A stretch of 64,000 bases of DNA from Nocardioides alkalitolerans (GTDB lineage: Bacteria > Actinomycetota > Actinomycetes > Propionibacteriales > Nocardioidaceae), in the NCBI GenBank assembly GCA_038184435.1, contig CP116227.1:3315501-3379500 (forward strand), read 5' to 3'. This document shows positions 40,875-47,878 of the stretch, in pieces (the first letter of the stretch is position 1; every line of letters begins with the position of its first letter). Below the pieces are notes generated by a model that was not told the DNA's origin, did no database searches, and saw only the letters and a program-made list of their open reading frames with translations. The position numbers were made by a program, and so were the translations under genes.

Positions 40875-41723
40875 TCAGGCCCAGGTCGGCACCGTCTGCG
40901 CGATCGTGCGCGGCGCGCGGCCCAGCAGGGTGGCGAGGTCGTCGCCGGTGCGACCGAGCTCGCCGTCGAGGATGTTCTGGTCGGCGGCGACGAGGAAGCC
41001 GGCGGTGCCCTCGTCGAGGCCCGCCCCGACCAGCACGTCGCGGTAGGTGTCGGCGGGGAGCGCGGCGTACTCGACCTCACGGCCCAGCACGTCCGCGAAG
41101 ACGGCGGCGAGCTCGGCGTGGGTCCACGCCTCCTGGCCCACCAGCTCGTAGGCCGCACCCTCGTGGCCCTCGCCGGCGAGCACGACCGCGGCCGCCTCGG
41201 CCAGCTCGGCCCGCTCGACGCTGGAGACCCGACCGTCGCCCGCCGCCGCGGCGACCTGGCCGCGCTCGGCCGCCTGGCCGAAGGCGGGGAGGTAGTTCTC
41301 GGTGTACCAGCCGTTGCGCAGGAACGTCCACGGCAGGCCGCTGGCCTCGATGAGCTCCTCGGTCGCCTTGTGCTCCGGCGCCACGACGAGCGTCGGGCTG
41401 TCGACGTTGGTCACCGACGTGTAGACGATGCGCGCCACGCCGGCGGCCTTCGCCGCCTCGACGACGTTGCCGTGCTGCCGCGCGCGCTGGCCGACGGCGC
41501 TCGACGAGACGAGCAGTAGCACGTCACCCGCGGAGAGCACCGACGCGTCGACGTCGTCGTAGTCGAGCCGGGCGGTGCGTACGCCGCGGTCCGCCAGGTC
41601 CGTCAGCCTCGCCGTGTCGCGGGCGGTGGCCAGGACGTCGCCCGCCGGTACGCCGCGCTCCAGGAGCTGCTCCACCACCAGTCGTCCGAGCTGCCCGCTC
41701 GCCGCCGTCACCACGATCGCCAT
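40875..41723 (-). CDS. QorB-like NAD(P)H-dependent quinone reductase family protein
   Basis: A 282-residue atypical SDR of the NmrA/QorB (quinone oxidoreductase 2) group. It opens with AIVVTAASGQLGRLVVEQLLERG, a modified Rossmann loop, and has the family segments VYTSVTNVDSP, HKATEELIEASGLPWTFLRNGWYTEN and AYELVGQEAWTHAELAAVF. It probably reduces quinones or senses NADPH. It is divergent from an HxlR regulator gene, the common arrangement in which the HxlR protein controls a QorB-type gene in response to quinone/electrophile stress. ATG at 41723 with AGGAGGAA upstream. Confidence 0.92.
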   Translation of the reverse strand: MAIVVTAASGQLGRLVVEQLLERGVPAGDVLATARDTARLTDLADRGVRTARLDYDDVDASVLSAGDVLLLVSSSAVGQRARQHGNVVEAAKAAGVARIVYTSVTNVDSPTLVVAPEHKATEELIEASGLPWTFLRNGWYTENYLPAFGQAAERGQVAAAAGDGRVSSVERAELAEAAAVVLAGEGHEGAAYELVGQEAWTHAELAAVFADVLGREVEYAALPADTYRDVLVGAGLDEGTAGFLVAADQNILDGELGRTGDDLATLLGRAPRTIAQTVPTWA

Positions 41724-41808
41724 GTCGTTCCTCCTCGTCCGTGCGCCGCGTCGTGCGGCGCTGTCGGCGGGGTCAACCGGGGGACGGACCGAACCCTTCC
41801 CGTCGGGA

Positions 41809-41852
41809 GGTACCGACTTTGAAGTGGGGTACCCACCTGCAGGTAAGGTGGG
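41809..41852. promoter_or_regulatory. Candidate HxlR operator region
   Basis: Two GGTACC palindromes (41809-41814 and 41828-41833) lie 19 bases apart, about two helical turns. Next to them CCCACCT (41832-41838) and AGGTGGG (41846-41852) form an inverted repeat around the palindrome ACCTGCAGGT (41835-41844). The last arm ends four bases before the HxlR start codon. The symmetry and the divergent setting fit binding by the HxlR-type dimer and control of both genes. Confidence 0.5.
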
Positions 41853-41856
41853 GCGC

Positions 41857-42198
41857 ATGACCATGACCGGCGCCCGTCTCTCCACCCTCGACACGGGCTG
41901 CCCCGAGATGCGCCAGCTCGTCGAGCACGTGACGAGCAAGTGGGGGCTGCTGGTGCTGCTGCAGCTCGACGGCCGCACGCTGCGGTGGAGCGAGCTCAAG
42001 CGCGCCATCCCCGGCGTCAGCGAGAAGATGCTCATCCAGACGCTGCAGACGCTCGAGGCCGACGGGCTCGTGCTGCGCGAGGCCCGCCCGGTCGTGCCGC
42101 CGCACGTGGAGTACTCGCTCACCGACGCCGGCCGCGACGCCGCCGCCCTGCTCGCCCCCCTCGCCCTCTGGGCCCAGGACCGCGTGCGGGGGGCCTGA
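41857..42198 (+). CDS. HxlR family transcriptional regulator
   Basis: A 113-residue winged-helix regulator of the HxlR/DUF24 family. Cys15 (LDTGCPEMRQL) is at the N-terminal position where many HxlR proteins have a redox-active Cys. The recognition helix is in LRWSELKRAIPGVSEKMLIQTLQTLEADGLV, followed by the wing ending VEYSLTDAGRDA. Length is standard. It is divergent from the QorB-like gene and probably represses it until the Cys is oxidised or alkylated (inference from characterised relatives such as YodB and QorR). The composite palindromic element begins 11 bases after its stop. Confidence 0.93.
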   Translation: MTMTGARLSTLDTGCPEMRQLVEHVTSKWGLLVLLQLDGRTLRWSELKRAIPGVSEKMLIQTLQTLEADGLVLREARPVVPPHVEYSLTDAGRDAAALLAPLALWAQDRVRGA

Positions 42199-42208
42199 GG
42201 CGGCGCGA

Positions 42209-42300
42209 CACTTTCCCCGGTCAGCCGGGGAACACGCCACTTAGACCATCAAATTTGATGGTCTAAGTGGTTGGTTCCCCGGTCAGCCGGGGAACCGACC
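42209..42300. repeat. 92-base composite palindromic element, copy 2
   Basis: Same element as 30582-30673 with one base different. Here the centre is a perfect 34-base palindrome (42237-42270) with AAATTT in the middle, flanked on each side by TCAG-loop hairpins with TTCCCCGG/CCGGGGAA arms. It fills the whole gap between the convergent HxlR and CDF exporter genes. The AT-rich centre stands out strongly in this GC-rich DNA. Confidence 0.87.
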
Positions 42301-42303
42301 GCT

Positions 42304-43380
42304 TCACAACCCCGGCAGCACCGGCGGGCTCGGGTGGTGCGCGACGCGGGCGTGCGGGTCGCGGTCGGCCTCGGCGACCGGACCCACGTGCACCGTCGCC
42401 GCGACGAGCTTGGGCACGCCGTGGAGCAGCGCGTGCTGTGCCTCGTGGGCCAGGTCGTGCGCCGCCGCGAGGTCGAGCCGGGGGTCGGCGAGCACCGCCA
42501 CCTCGGCGCGCAGCCGGTGCCCGGTCCAGCGCAGGCGGAGGTCCTCCACGCGCCGTACCCCCTCCACCGCCGCCAGCGACCGCAGGGCCGCGTCGGTCAG
42601 CGCGGGGTCGACGGCGTCGAGGAGCCGCCCCAGGACGTCCCGGGCCGCGCCCACCAGCACGACGAGGATCATCGCCGTGATGACGAGACCGACGACGGGG
42701 TCCGCGGCCGGCACGCCGAGCATCACGCCGACGGCGCCCACGAGCACGGCCAGCGACGTGAACCCGTCGGTGCGGGCGTGGTGGCCGTCCGCCACGAGTG
42801 CGGCGGAGCCGATGCGTCGGCCGGTGCGGATCCGGTAGCCCGCGACCGCCTCGTTCCCCACGAACCCGATCAGGCCCGCGACCGCCACGGCCAGCGGCGC
42901 CTCCACGGCCCGCGGGTGCAGCAACCGGTCGATGCTCTGCCAGCCGGCGACCACCGCGGAGAGCGCGATCATCGCGACGACGAAGAGCCCGGCGAGGTCC
43001 TCCGCCCGCCCGAACCCGTAGGTGAACCGCCGCGTCGGCGCCCGCCGCCCGAGGAGGAACGCGATCCACAGCGGCACCGCCGTGAGCGCGTCGGAGAAGT
43101 TGTGGATCGTGTCGGCCAGCAGCGCCACCGACCCCGTGAACGCGACCACGACCGCCTGCGCCAGCGCCGTCACCAGCAGCACGACGAGGCTGATCTTCAG
43201 CGTGCGGATCCCGACGGCGCTCGCCTCGAGCGCCGCGTCGAGCGAGTCCGCCGGGTCGTGGCTGTGCGGACGCACGACGTGGGCGACCCGAGCGCGCCAC
43301 CCGGGACGCCCGTGCCCGTGCCCATGACCTTGCCCGTGCCCGTGCCCGTGCCCATGACCGTGACCGTGCCCCCCGCTCAC
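42304..43380 (-). CDS. CDF family heavy-metal exporter
   Basis: A 358-residue cation diffusion facilitator exporting divalent metal in exchange for protons. The N terminus is a His-Gly repeat (about residues 5-24), a metal-binding tail. Six helices follow, with the transport-site motifs HNFSD (H93, D97) in helix 2 and HARTD (H201, D205) in helix 5. The C-terminal domain (about 250-340) is the cytoplasmic metal-sensing ferredoxin-like fold. It overlaps the regulator gene by four bases and is therefore controlled by it. An HxxxD/HxxxD site suits Zn, Co or Ni; the adjacent KmtR-like sensor points to Ni/Co. Confidence 0.93.
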   Translation of the reverse strand: MSGGHGHGHGHGHGHGQGHGHGHGRPGWRARVAHVVRPHSHDPADSLDAALEASAVGIRTLKISLVVLLVTALAQAVVVAFTGSVALLADTIHNFSDALTAVPLWIAFLLGRRAPTRRFTYGFGRAEDLAGLFVVAMIALSAVVAGWQSIDRLLHPRAVEAPLAVAVAGLIGFVGNEAVAGYRIRTGRRIGSAALVADGHHARTDGFTSLAVLVGAVGVMLGVPAADPVVGLVITAMILVVLVGAARDVLGRLLDAVDPALTDAALRSLAAVEGVRRVEDLRLRWTGHRLRAEVAVLADPRLDLAAAHDLAHEAQHALLHGVPKLVAATVHVGPVAEADRDPHARVAHHPSPPVLPGL

Positions 43381-43733
43381 CGCTCGCCGCCCGCGTGGTG
43401 CGCGGGCACGCCGCCGGCGGCGTGCTCGGCGTGGTGCAGCGCGTCGACGACGAGCGTGCGGACGTGGTCGTTCGCCAGCCGGTAGAACACCTGGTTGCCC
43501 TGCCGCCGCGTCGTCACCATCCGCCCCATCCGCAGCTTCGCGAGGTGCTGGGAGACCGCGGCCTGCGGCTTGGCGACCCGCTCGGCGAGGTCGTTGACGC
43601 TCAGCTCACCGTCGCGCAGCACCGACAGCAGCCGCACCCGGGTGGCGTCGGCGAGCAGCCGGAAGATCTCGACGGCCAGGTCCACCTCGTCGTCGGCGGG
43701 CTCGACGACGGCCCTATCTGCACGCATGCGCAT
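43377..43733 (-). CDS. KmtR-like ArsR/SmtB metal-sensing repressor
   Basis: A 118-residue ArsR/SmtB repressor. Winged helix: ELSVNDLAERVAKPQAAVSQHLAKLRMGRMV, then the wing TTRRQGNQVFYRL. The helix alpha5 and tail carry His90, Glu103, His104, His112 and His113, the same spacing as the five Ni/Co ligands described for mycobacterial KmtR (His88, Glu101, His102, His110, His111). The CzrA/NmtR alpha5 set is only partly kept (Asn88 instead of Asp). KmtR controls a CDF exporter, and here the CDF gene is in the same operon, which supports the call. The ATG at 43733 lies inside the GCATATGC palindrome. Confidence 0.9.
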   Translation of the reverse strand: MRMRADRAVVEPADDEVDLAVEIFRLLADATRVRLLSVLRDGELSVNDLAERVAKPQAAVSQHLAKLRMGRMVTTRRQGNQVFYRLANDHVRTLVVDALHHAEHAAGGVPAHHAGGER

Positions 43734-43737
43734 ATGC
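43726..43737. promoter_or_regulatory. Candidate ArsR-type operator over the start codon
   Basis: Overlapping palindromes ATGCGCAT (43726-43733) and GCATATGC (43730-43737) cover the start of the metal-sensor gene, in an AT-richer spot, with GCATGC just before. ArsR/SmtB repressors typically bind such imperfect inverted repeats containing ATATG/CATAT near the -10 region. With no ribosome site present, the transcript may be leaderless and blocked directly by the repressor. Confidence 0.45.
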
Positions 43738-43778
43738 TAAGTCGACGAGGTCCCGCCGCCAACCCCTACGGTGGCCCC

Positions 43779-44492
43779 ATGCCTGCCGAGGTACGACGCG
43801 GTGTCGACGCCTTCCGCACCGTCACCGACGACCGCACGACCGCCCACGCCTTCTCGTTCGGCGCGCACTACGACCCGGCCAACCTCGGGTTCGGCCCGCT
43901 GGTCGTCCACAACGACGACCGCGTCGCGCCCGGCGGCGGCTACCCCGACCACCCCCACACCGACGTCGAGATCGTCACCTGGGTGCTCGACGGCGCGCTC
44001 ACGCACACCGACACCCAGGACCCGGCGGGCGGCAGCGCGACGCTGGGCCCCGGCACCGTCCAGGTCACTAGCGCCGGCAGCGGCATCCGGCACAGCGAGC
44101 TCGTCGACCCGGCCGCCGGCCCGACGCGCTTCCTCCAGGCCTGGGTGCGTCCCGACGAGCGCGGCACCCCGCCGCGCACCACGCGCGCGACCGTCGATCC
44201 CGCCGACCTCGCCGCCCGGTTCGTGCCCGTCGCGGGCGGACCCGACGCGCCGCCGGTCGGCACCCGGGGCGCGACGCTGTGGGTCGCGCGGCCGCGCCGC
44301 GGCGTACCCCTCCGGCTCCCCGACGCCCCCCTGCTCCACCTGTACGTCGCGCGTGGCGCCCTCGACGCGCCCGCAGCGCCAGGGCTCGGGGAGGGAGATG
44401 CCTGGCGACTGCGGGACGCGGGCGAGCTCGACGTCGTACCCCAGGACGACCGCACGGAGCTCGCCGTGTGGTCCTTCGGAGCCGCGCGCTAG
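43779..44492 (+). CDS. Pirin family protein
   Basis: A 237-residue bicupin of the pirin family. The metal-binding N-terminal cupin is intact: HPHTDVEIVTWVLDGALTHTD gives two His and a Glu, and SAGSGIRHSE the third His region. Bacterial pirins are Fe-containing, some with quercetin 2,3-dioxygenase activity; the role here is unknown. It starts at ATG 43779, 45 bases from the divergent metal-sensor gene, with TACGGT seven bases before the ATG as a possible -10, hence probably leaderless. Its stop overlaps the end of the convergent small gene by four bases. Confidence 0.93.
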   Translation: MPAEVRRGVDAFRTVTDDRTTAHAFSFGAHYDPANLGFGPLVVHNDDRVAPGGGYPDHPHTDVEIVTWVLDGALTHTDTQDPAGGSATLGPGTVQVTSAGSGIRHSELVDPAAGPTRFLQAWVRPDERGTPPRTTRATVDPADLAARFVPVAGGPDAPPVGTRGATLWVARPRRGVPLRLPDAPLLHLYVARGALDAPAAPGLGEGDAWRLRDAGELDVVPQDDRTELAVWSFGAAR

Positions 44493-44674
44493 TCGGACGG
44501 GTCCGCGGCCCCCGGCGACTCGGCCGAGTCCGCGGACTCGAGACGCTCGTGCAACCGCGCGCGCACCTCGTCGGGCGTCAGCTGCGCACGGGCACGCTGG
44601 TCGCGGGCGACGACGACGCCGGTCGCGGTGACGCCGGCGAGACCGGCGAGGCCGAGCACCTTCCAGAGCTTCAC
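44489..44674 (-). CDS. Small membrane-anchored protein, conserved type
   Basis: A 61-residue protein: one N-terminal hydrophobic helix (KLWKVLGLAGLAGVTATGVVVA) followed by a charged tail with LTPDEVRARLHERLESA. I have seen this pattern (short membrane anchor plus TPDEVRARLHERL) in other Nocardioides-type actinobacteria, but know no function. The GTG at 44674 is used because the hydrophobic start follows at once; upstream codons look non-coding. It ends in a four-base overlap with the convergent pirin gene, so the two transcripts must overlap. Confidence 0.7.
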   Translation of the reverse strand: MKLWKVLGLAGLAGVTATGVVVARDQRARAQLTPDEVRARLHERLESADSAESPGAADPSD

Positions 44675-44705
44675 GGACCCCAGTGTGCCCGGCAGCGCGG
44701 ACAGG

Positions 44706-45134
44706 TCAGCCCAGCGCGGCCGGGTCCATCCACATGACCTCCCAGATCTGGCCGTCGAGGTCGCGGAACGACCACCCGACCATCGGGCCGTTCTCCTGCG
44801 GCTCGCCCGCCGCGGATCCGCCGAGGTCGAGTGCGCGCTCGACGAGCGCACGCACGTCGTCGGCGCTGCCCGCAGAGAGGCAGTAGAGCGCTCCCGTCCC
44901 GCTCGTGGGGGCGGTGGTGCCGTGGAAGGAGTGGAAGTAGGCGTGCTCGAGGAACATCACCGACGTCAGCGAGTTGAGCTGCACCGACACGGCCCGCTCG
45001 TCGCTGAACGCCTCGTTGATCGTGAAGCCCAGGTCGCTCCAGAACGCGCGGGTGGCGGCCGGGTCGGTCACCGGGAGGTTGACGAAGAGCATCCGCTCCG
45101 TGGCCTGCTGCGTGGCCTGCTGCGTCGTGGTCAT
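44706..45134 (-). CDS. VOC family protein
   Basis: A 142-residue vicinal-oxygen-chelate/glyoxalase-like protein. It has FVNLPVTDPAATRAFWSDLGFTINEAFSDERAV at the N terminus and FRDLDGQIWEVMWMDPAAL at the C terminus, typical of the group annotated as lactoylglutathione lyase-like or extradiol dioxygenase-like. The true reaction is unknown. The N terminus has a TQQATQQAT repeat. The ATG at 45134 has GAGGGGA upstream; longer open reading upstream is rejected because it would overlap the divergent sigma factor region. The PhnB-like VOC gene at 30148 is from a different branch. Confidence 0.88.
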   Translation of the reverse strand: MTTTQQATQQATERMLFVNLPVTDPAATRAFWSDLGFTINEAFSDERAVSVQLNSLTSVMFLEHAYFHSFHGTTAPTSGTGALYCLSAGSADDVRALVERALDLGGSAAGEPQENGPMVGWSFRDLDGQIWEVMWMDPAALG

Positions 45135-45288
45135 GTGGGCGTCCCCTCGTGGCGTGGCCCCTCGTGGGCCGGTCAGGAGCTCCGACCGGCTGGCTGGCGC
45201 GGACTCATCGGCCCGCGACCGATGAGTTCCGGGCCCCGGTGGGGTCATGATGGTCGTCCCTCCCTGTCCCACCCCCAGGAGTGCCCCG

Positions 45289-46290
45289 GTGACCACCGAC
45301 CAGACCACGGAGCTCGACGACTTCGACGCCCTGACCGCGCGCTACCGTCGCGAGCTCCTCGCGCACTGCTACCGGATGAGCGGGTCGACGCACGAGGCGG
45401 AGGACCTGGTGCAGGAGACCTTCCTCCGCGCCTGGAAGGCGTCGCGCGGCTTCGAGGGCCGCAGCTCGGTGCGCACGTGGCTCTACCGGATCGCCACCAA
45501 CGTCTGCCTCACCAACCTGGAGAACAAGCCGAGGCGGCCGCTGCCCAGCGGGCTCGGCACGCCCGAGGCGACCGTTGGCGAGCTCGCCCCCGACGCCGAG
45601 GTGCCGTGGCTGGAGCCGGTGCCGGACGCCGCGGTGGTCGTCGCCGAGCGGGACTCCATCCGCCTCGCGTTCGTCGCGGCCCTCCAGCACCTGCCGGCCC
45701 GTCAGCGCGCCGTGCTCATCCTCCGCGACGTGCTCCGCTGGAGCGCGAAGGAGACCGCCGCCGCCCTCGACACCACGGTCGCCGCGGTGAACTCGGCGCT
45801 CCAGCGCGCCCACGCCCAGCTGCAGCAGCAGGGCCTCACCGACGAGACGGTGGCCGAGGACCTCAACCCCGCCCAGCAGCGGCTCCTCGACCGCTACGTC
45901 GACGCCTTCTGGCGGAAGGACCTCACCGCGATCGTCGAGCTCCTCACCACCGAGGCGAGCTGGGAGATGCCGCCCTTCACCGGCTGGTACGTCGGCGCGG
46001 ACGTCATCGCCGAGCTCATCGGCACCAAGTGCCCGGGCGGCGGCTACGACATGCCGATGGTGCGCACCGACGCCAACGGCGCACCCGCCTTCGGTCTCTA
46101 CATGCGCACGCCCGCCGGCCACTTCGAGCCGTTCCACCTGCAGGTGCTCGACCTCGAGGGCGACCGGGTGCGCCACGTCAGCGCGTTCTTCGACACCCGC
46201 CTCTTCGAGACGTTCGGCCTCCCGCCGCGGCTGCCCGCCGACCACGACCCGAGCACCGCGGGCACCGCGGGCGCTGCGGGCACGCCGTGA
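45289..46290 (+). CDS. SigG-like ECF sigma factor with C-terminal SnoaL-like domain
   Basis: A 333-residue ECF sigma factor of the SigG/SigJ-like class with an extra C-terminal domain. Sigma2 is at about 18-85 (RYRRELLAHCYRMSGSTHEAEDLVQETFLRAWK), sigma4 at about 135-190 (LPARQRAVLILRDVLRWSAKETAAALDTT), and a SnoaL/NTF2-like domain at about 200-320 (LDRYVDAFWRKDLTAIVELLTTEASWEMPP). In such sigma factors this domain, not an anti-sigma factor, is thought to regulate activity. AGGAG lies eight bases before the GTG at 45289. The next gene overlaps its stop (GTGA) and may be part of the same response. Confidence 0.92.
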   Translation: MTTDQTTELDDFDALTARYRRELLAHCYRMSGSTHEAEDLVQETFLRAWKASRGFEGRSSVRTWLYRIATNVCLTNLENKPRRPLPSGLGTPEATVGELAPDAEVPWLEPVPDAAVVVAERDSIRLAFVAALQHLPARQRAVLILRDVLRWSAKETAAALDTTVAAVNSALQRAHAQLQQQGLTDETVAEDLNPAQQRLLDRYVDAFWRKDLTAIVELLTTEASWEMPPFTGWYVGADVIAELIGTKCPGGGYDMPMVRTDANGAPAFGLYMRTPAGHFEPFHLQVLDLEGDRVRHVSAFFDTRLFETFGLPPRLPADHDPSTAGTAGAAGTP

Positions 46291-46910
46291 CCGTCGGCGA
46301 CCTGGTCGTCCCGGCCGAGGTCGCCCTGCTGGAGCGCGCGCTGGCGTGGACCGGCGGCCGGCTCGCGACCGTCGAGCCCCGGCACCTCGCGCTCCCGACG
46401 CCGTGTGCCGGGTGGGGCCTCGAGCAGCTGCTCGCGCACATGGAGGACGGCCTCGACGCGTTCAGCGAGGCCGCCGCGGGATTCGTCGTGCCCCTGCGGC
46501 CGGCGCGGTCGCCGGAGCACCCGGTGCCGCTCGTGCCCGTGCTGCAGGCGAAGGCCTGCGCGCTGCTGGGCTCGTGGTCGCGACCGACCCTCCCCGCGGT
46601 GCGCACGGGGTCGGTGCACCTCGCGGCCGGCACGCTCGTCGCGACGGCGGCCCTCGAGATCACCGTGCACGGGTGGGACGTCGCGGCCGCGGTCGCCTCC
46701 GACCCCTCCACCGACCCCTCCACCGACCCCGCCACCGACCCCGGTACGCCGCCGCCCCTGCCCGAGGACCTGGCGCGGGCACTGCTGCCGATCGCCGCCG
46801 CCGTCGTCGCGCCCGAGGACCGGCCCCACCGGTTCGGCCCCCCGCTCCCGCCGGCGTCCACCGCGTCGTACGGCGCCCGGCTCGTCGGGTTCCTCGGCCG
46901 GCGGCCCTGA
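46287..46910 (+). CDS. TIGR03086-type metal-binding (mycothiol-dependent-like) protein
   Basis: A 207-residue DinB/MDMPI-fold protein, TIGR03086 branch. The N-terminal helices carry LPTPCAGWGLEQLLAHMEDGLDAF with the first metal His, and the second metal region is ALEITVHGWDVAAAV. Relatives include mycothiol-dependent maleylpyruvate isomerase, so a mycothiol-dependent reaction is plausible but not shown. Between residues 139 and 152 there is a small DPST/DPAT repeat (bases about 46700-46745), probably a variable loop. It overlaps the sigma factor gene by four bases and is surely co-transcribed with it. Confidence 0.87.
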   Translation: MTVGDLVVPAEVALLERALAWTGGRLATVEPRHLALPTPCAGWGLEQLLAHMEDGLDAFSEAAAGFVVPLRPARSPEHPVPLVPVLQAKACALLGSWSRPTLPAVRTGSVHLAAGTLVATAALEITVHGWDVAAAVASDPSTDPSTDPATDPGTPPPLPEDLARALLPIAAAVVAPEDRPHRFGPPLPPASTASYGARLVGFLGRRP

Positions 46911-46931
46911 GGTCCTCACGGACCCGGCCGG

Positions 46932-47309
46932 CTACCAGCCGACGAGCGCGCGGACCTCGTCGGCGAGCCCCACGGGATCGAAGGGCTTGGCGATGACGCC
47001 CGCGACGGCGAGGTGCTCCCAGGGCGCCGGCTCGCCGGGCACGGTGAGCTTCGCCGTCACCAGCACGATGGGGATGTCGGCGGTCTCCGGGTCTGCCAGC
47101 AGCGTGGCCGCCGCGGCCAGCCCGTCCATCTCCGGCATCATCACGTCCATCAGCACCACGGAGGGCCGGTGCTCCCGGGCCGCGGCGACCGCCTCGCGCC
47201 CGTCCGTCGCCGTCACGACCTGCCAGCCGGCGAACGACGTCAGCGCCAGCTCCACCAGCAGCCGGATGTCGTCGTCGTCGTCCACGACGAGCGCGAGGGG
47301 GGAGGTCAT
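46932..47309 (-). CDS. Single-domain response regulator
   Basis: A 125-residue receiver domain with no output domain. The acidic pocket is DDDDD at 10-14, the phosphoacceptor is Asp55 in VLMDVMMPEMDG, and the conserved Lys108 lies in IAKPFDP. All key residues are present, so it should be phosphorylated, probably by the histidine kinase at the head of the same operon. Lacking DNA-binding or enzyme domains, it likely acts by protein contact or as a phosphate relay. Its ATG overlaps the stop of the GNAT-like gene by four bases. Confidence 0.93.
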   Translation of the reverse strand: MTSPLALVVDDDDDIRLLVELALTSFAGWQVVTATDGREAVAAAREHRPSVVLMDVMMPEMDGLAAAATLLADPETADIPIVLVTAKLTVPGEPAPWEHLAVAGVIAKPFDPVGLADEVRALVGW

Positions 47310-47878
47310 CGACCCTGGAAGTCCGCCGCGACGTAGGTCTGCGTGTCGAGCGTGCTCATCGTCGCGCCTCCGGACCGGTCGAGTATCGCCACGATACCGG
47401 CCTCCAGCTGGAGCTCGTCGCGGTTGTAGGAGCACATGTCCCACACGCAGACCGCCTGCTCGGCCCGGAGGCGCTCCACGATCGTGTCGACCATGGACTC
47501 GAAGGCGCGGTGCCGGTGGAAGCGCGGGTCGACCAGCGTGAAGCCGAGGTAGTAGACCGCGCCGCGCGCGGACTCCGCGGGGAAGCGCGCCGCGTAGTAC
47601 TCCGGGCTGATCCACACGATCGCGTCGAGCCGGTTGGTGAAGGTCGAGATGCCCACGATGACGCCGTCGGGGTCGAGCGCGACGTACTTGTCGATGCGCT
47701 CGTCCGCCATCTCCTCGGCGAACTCCTCGTGGGTGAGCACGTGGCGGGCCGCCGCGAGCACCCGCAGCGGCCCGAACGCCGCCTCGTAGAGCCCGTAGAG
47801 CCGCGCGACCTCCTCCGGCGAGGCGCCCAGCGCGGAGCGCCGCTCGACCCGTACGGCGACCCGTTCCGCCCCGCTCAC
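47306..47878 (-). CDS. GNAT-like protein of the arginine-decarboxylase operon
   Basis: A 190-residue protein with an acyltransferase-like pattern: EEVARLYGLYEAAFGPLRVLAAARHVLTHEEFAEEM, then DKYVALDPDGVIVGISTFTNRLDAIVWISPEYYAARFP and AVYYLGFTLVDPRFHRHRAFESMVDTIVERL. The VDPRFHRHRAFESM segment is at the acetyl-CoA loop position but lacks the usual GxG/A, so catalysis is not assured. It is coupled by four-base overlaps to the arginine decarboxylase gene upstream and to the receiver gene downstream. Modification of agmatine or sensing of a product are possible roles (inference). Confidence 0.78.
   Translation of the reverse strand: MSGAERVAVRVERRSALGASPEEVARLYGLYEAAFGPLRVLAAARHVLTHEEFAEEMADERIDKYVALDPDGVIVGISTFTNRLDAIVWISPEYYAARFPAESARGAVYYLGFTLVDPRFHRHRAFESMVDTIVERLRAEQAVCVWDMCSYNRDELQLEAGIVAILDRSGGATMSTLDTQTYVAADFQGR

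Noticed and set aside
43311..43376. Short repeats of GTGCCCGTGCCC type, considered as a CRISPR-like or regulatory array
   Set aside because: They are the coding sequence of the His-Gly metal-binding tail of the CDF exporter and have no spacer pattern.
45135..45308. N-terminal extension of the VOC gene to 45308
   Set aside because: It would overlap the sigma factor start on the other strand, and the family's length and ribosome site fit the ATG at 45134.
46700..46745. Minisatellite-like repeat of CCGACCCC(T/G)CCA
   Set aside because: It lies inside the TIGR03086 gene and encodes a DPST/DPAT loop; it is a coding repeat, not a separate element.
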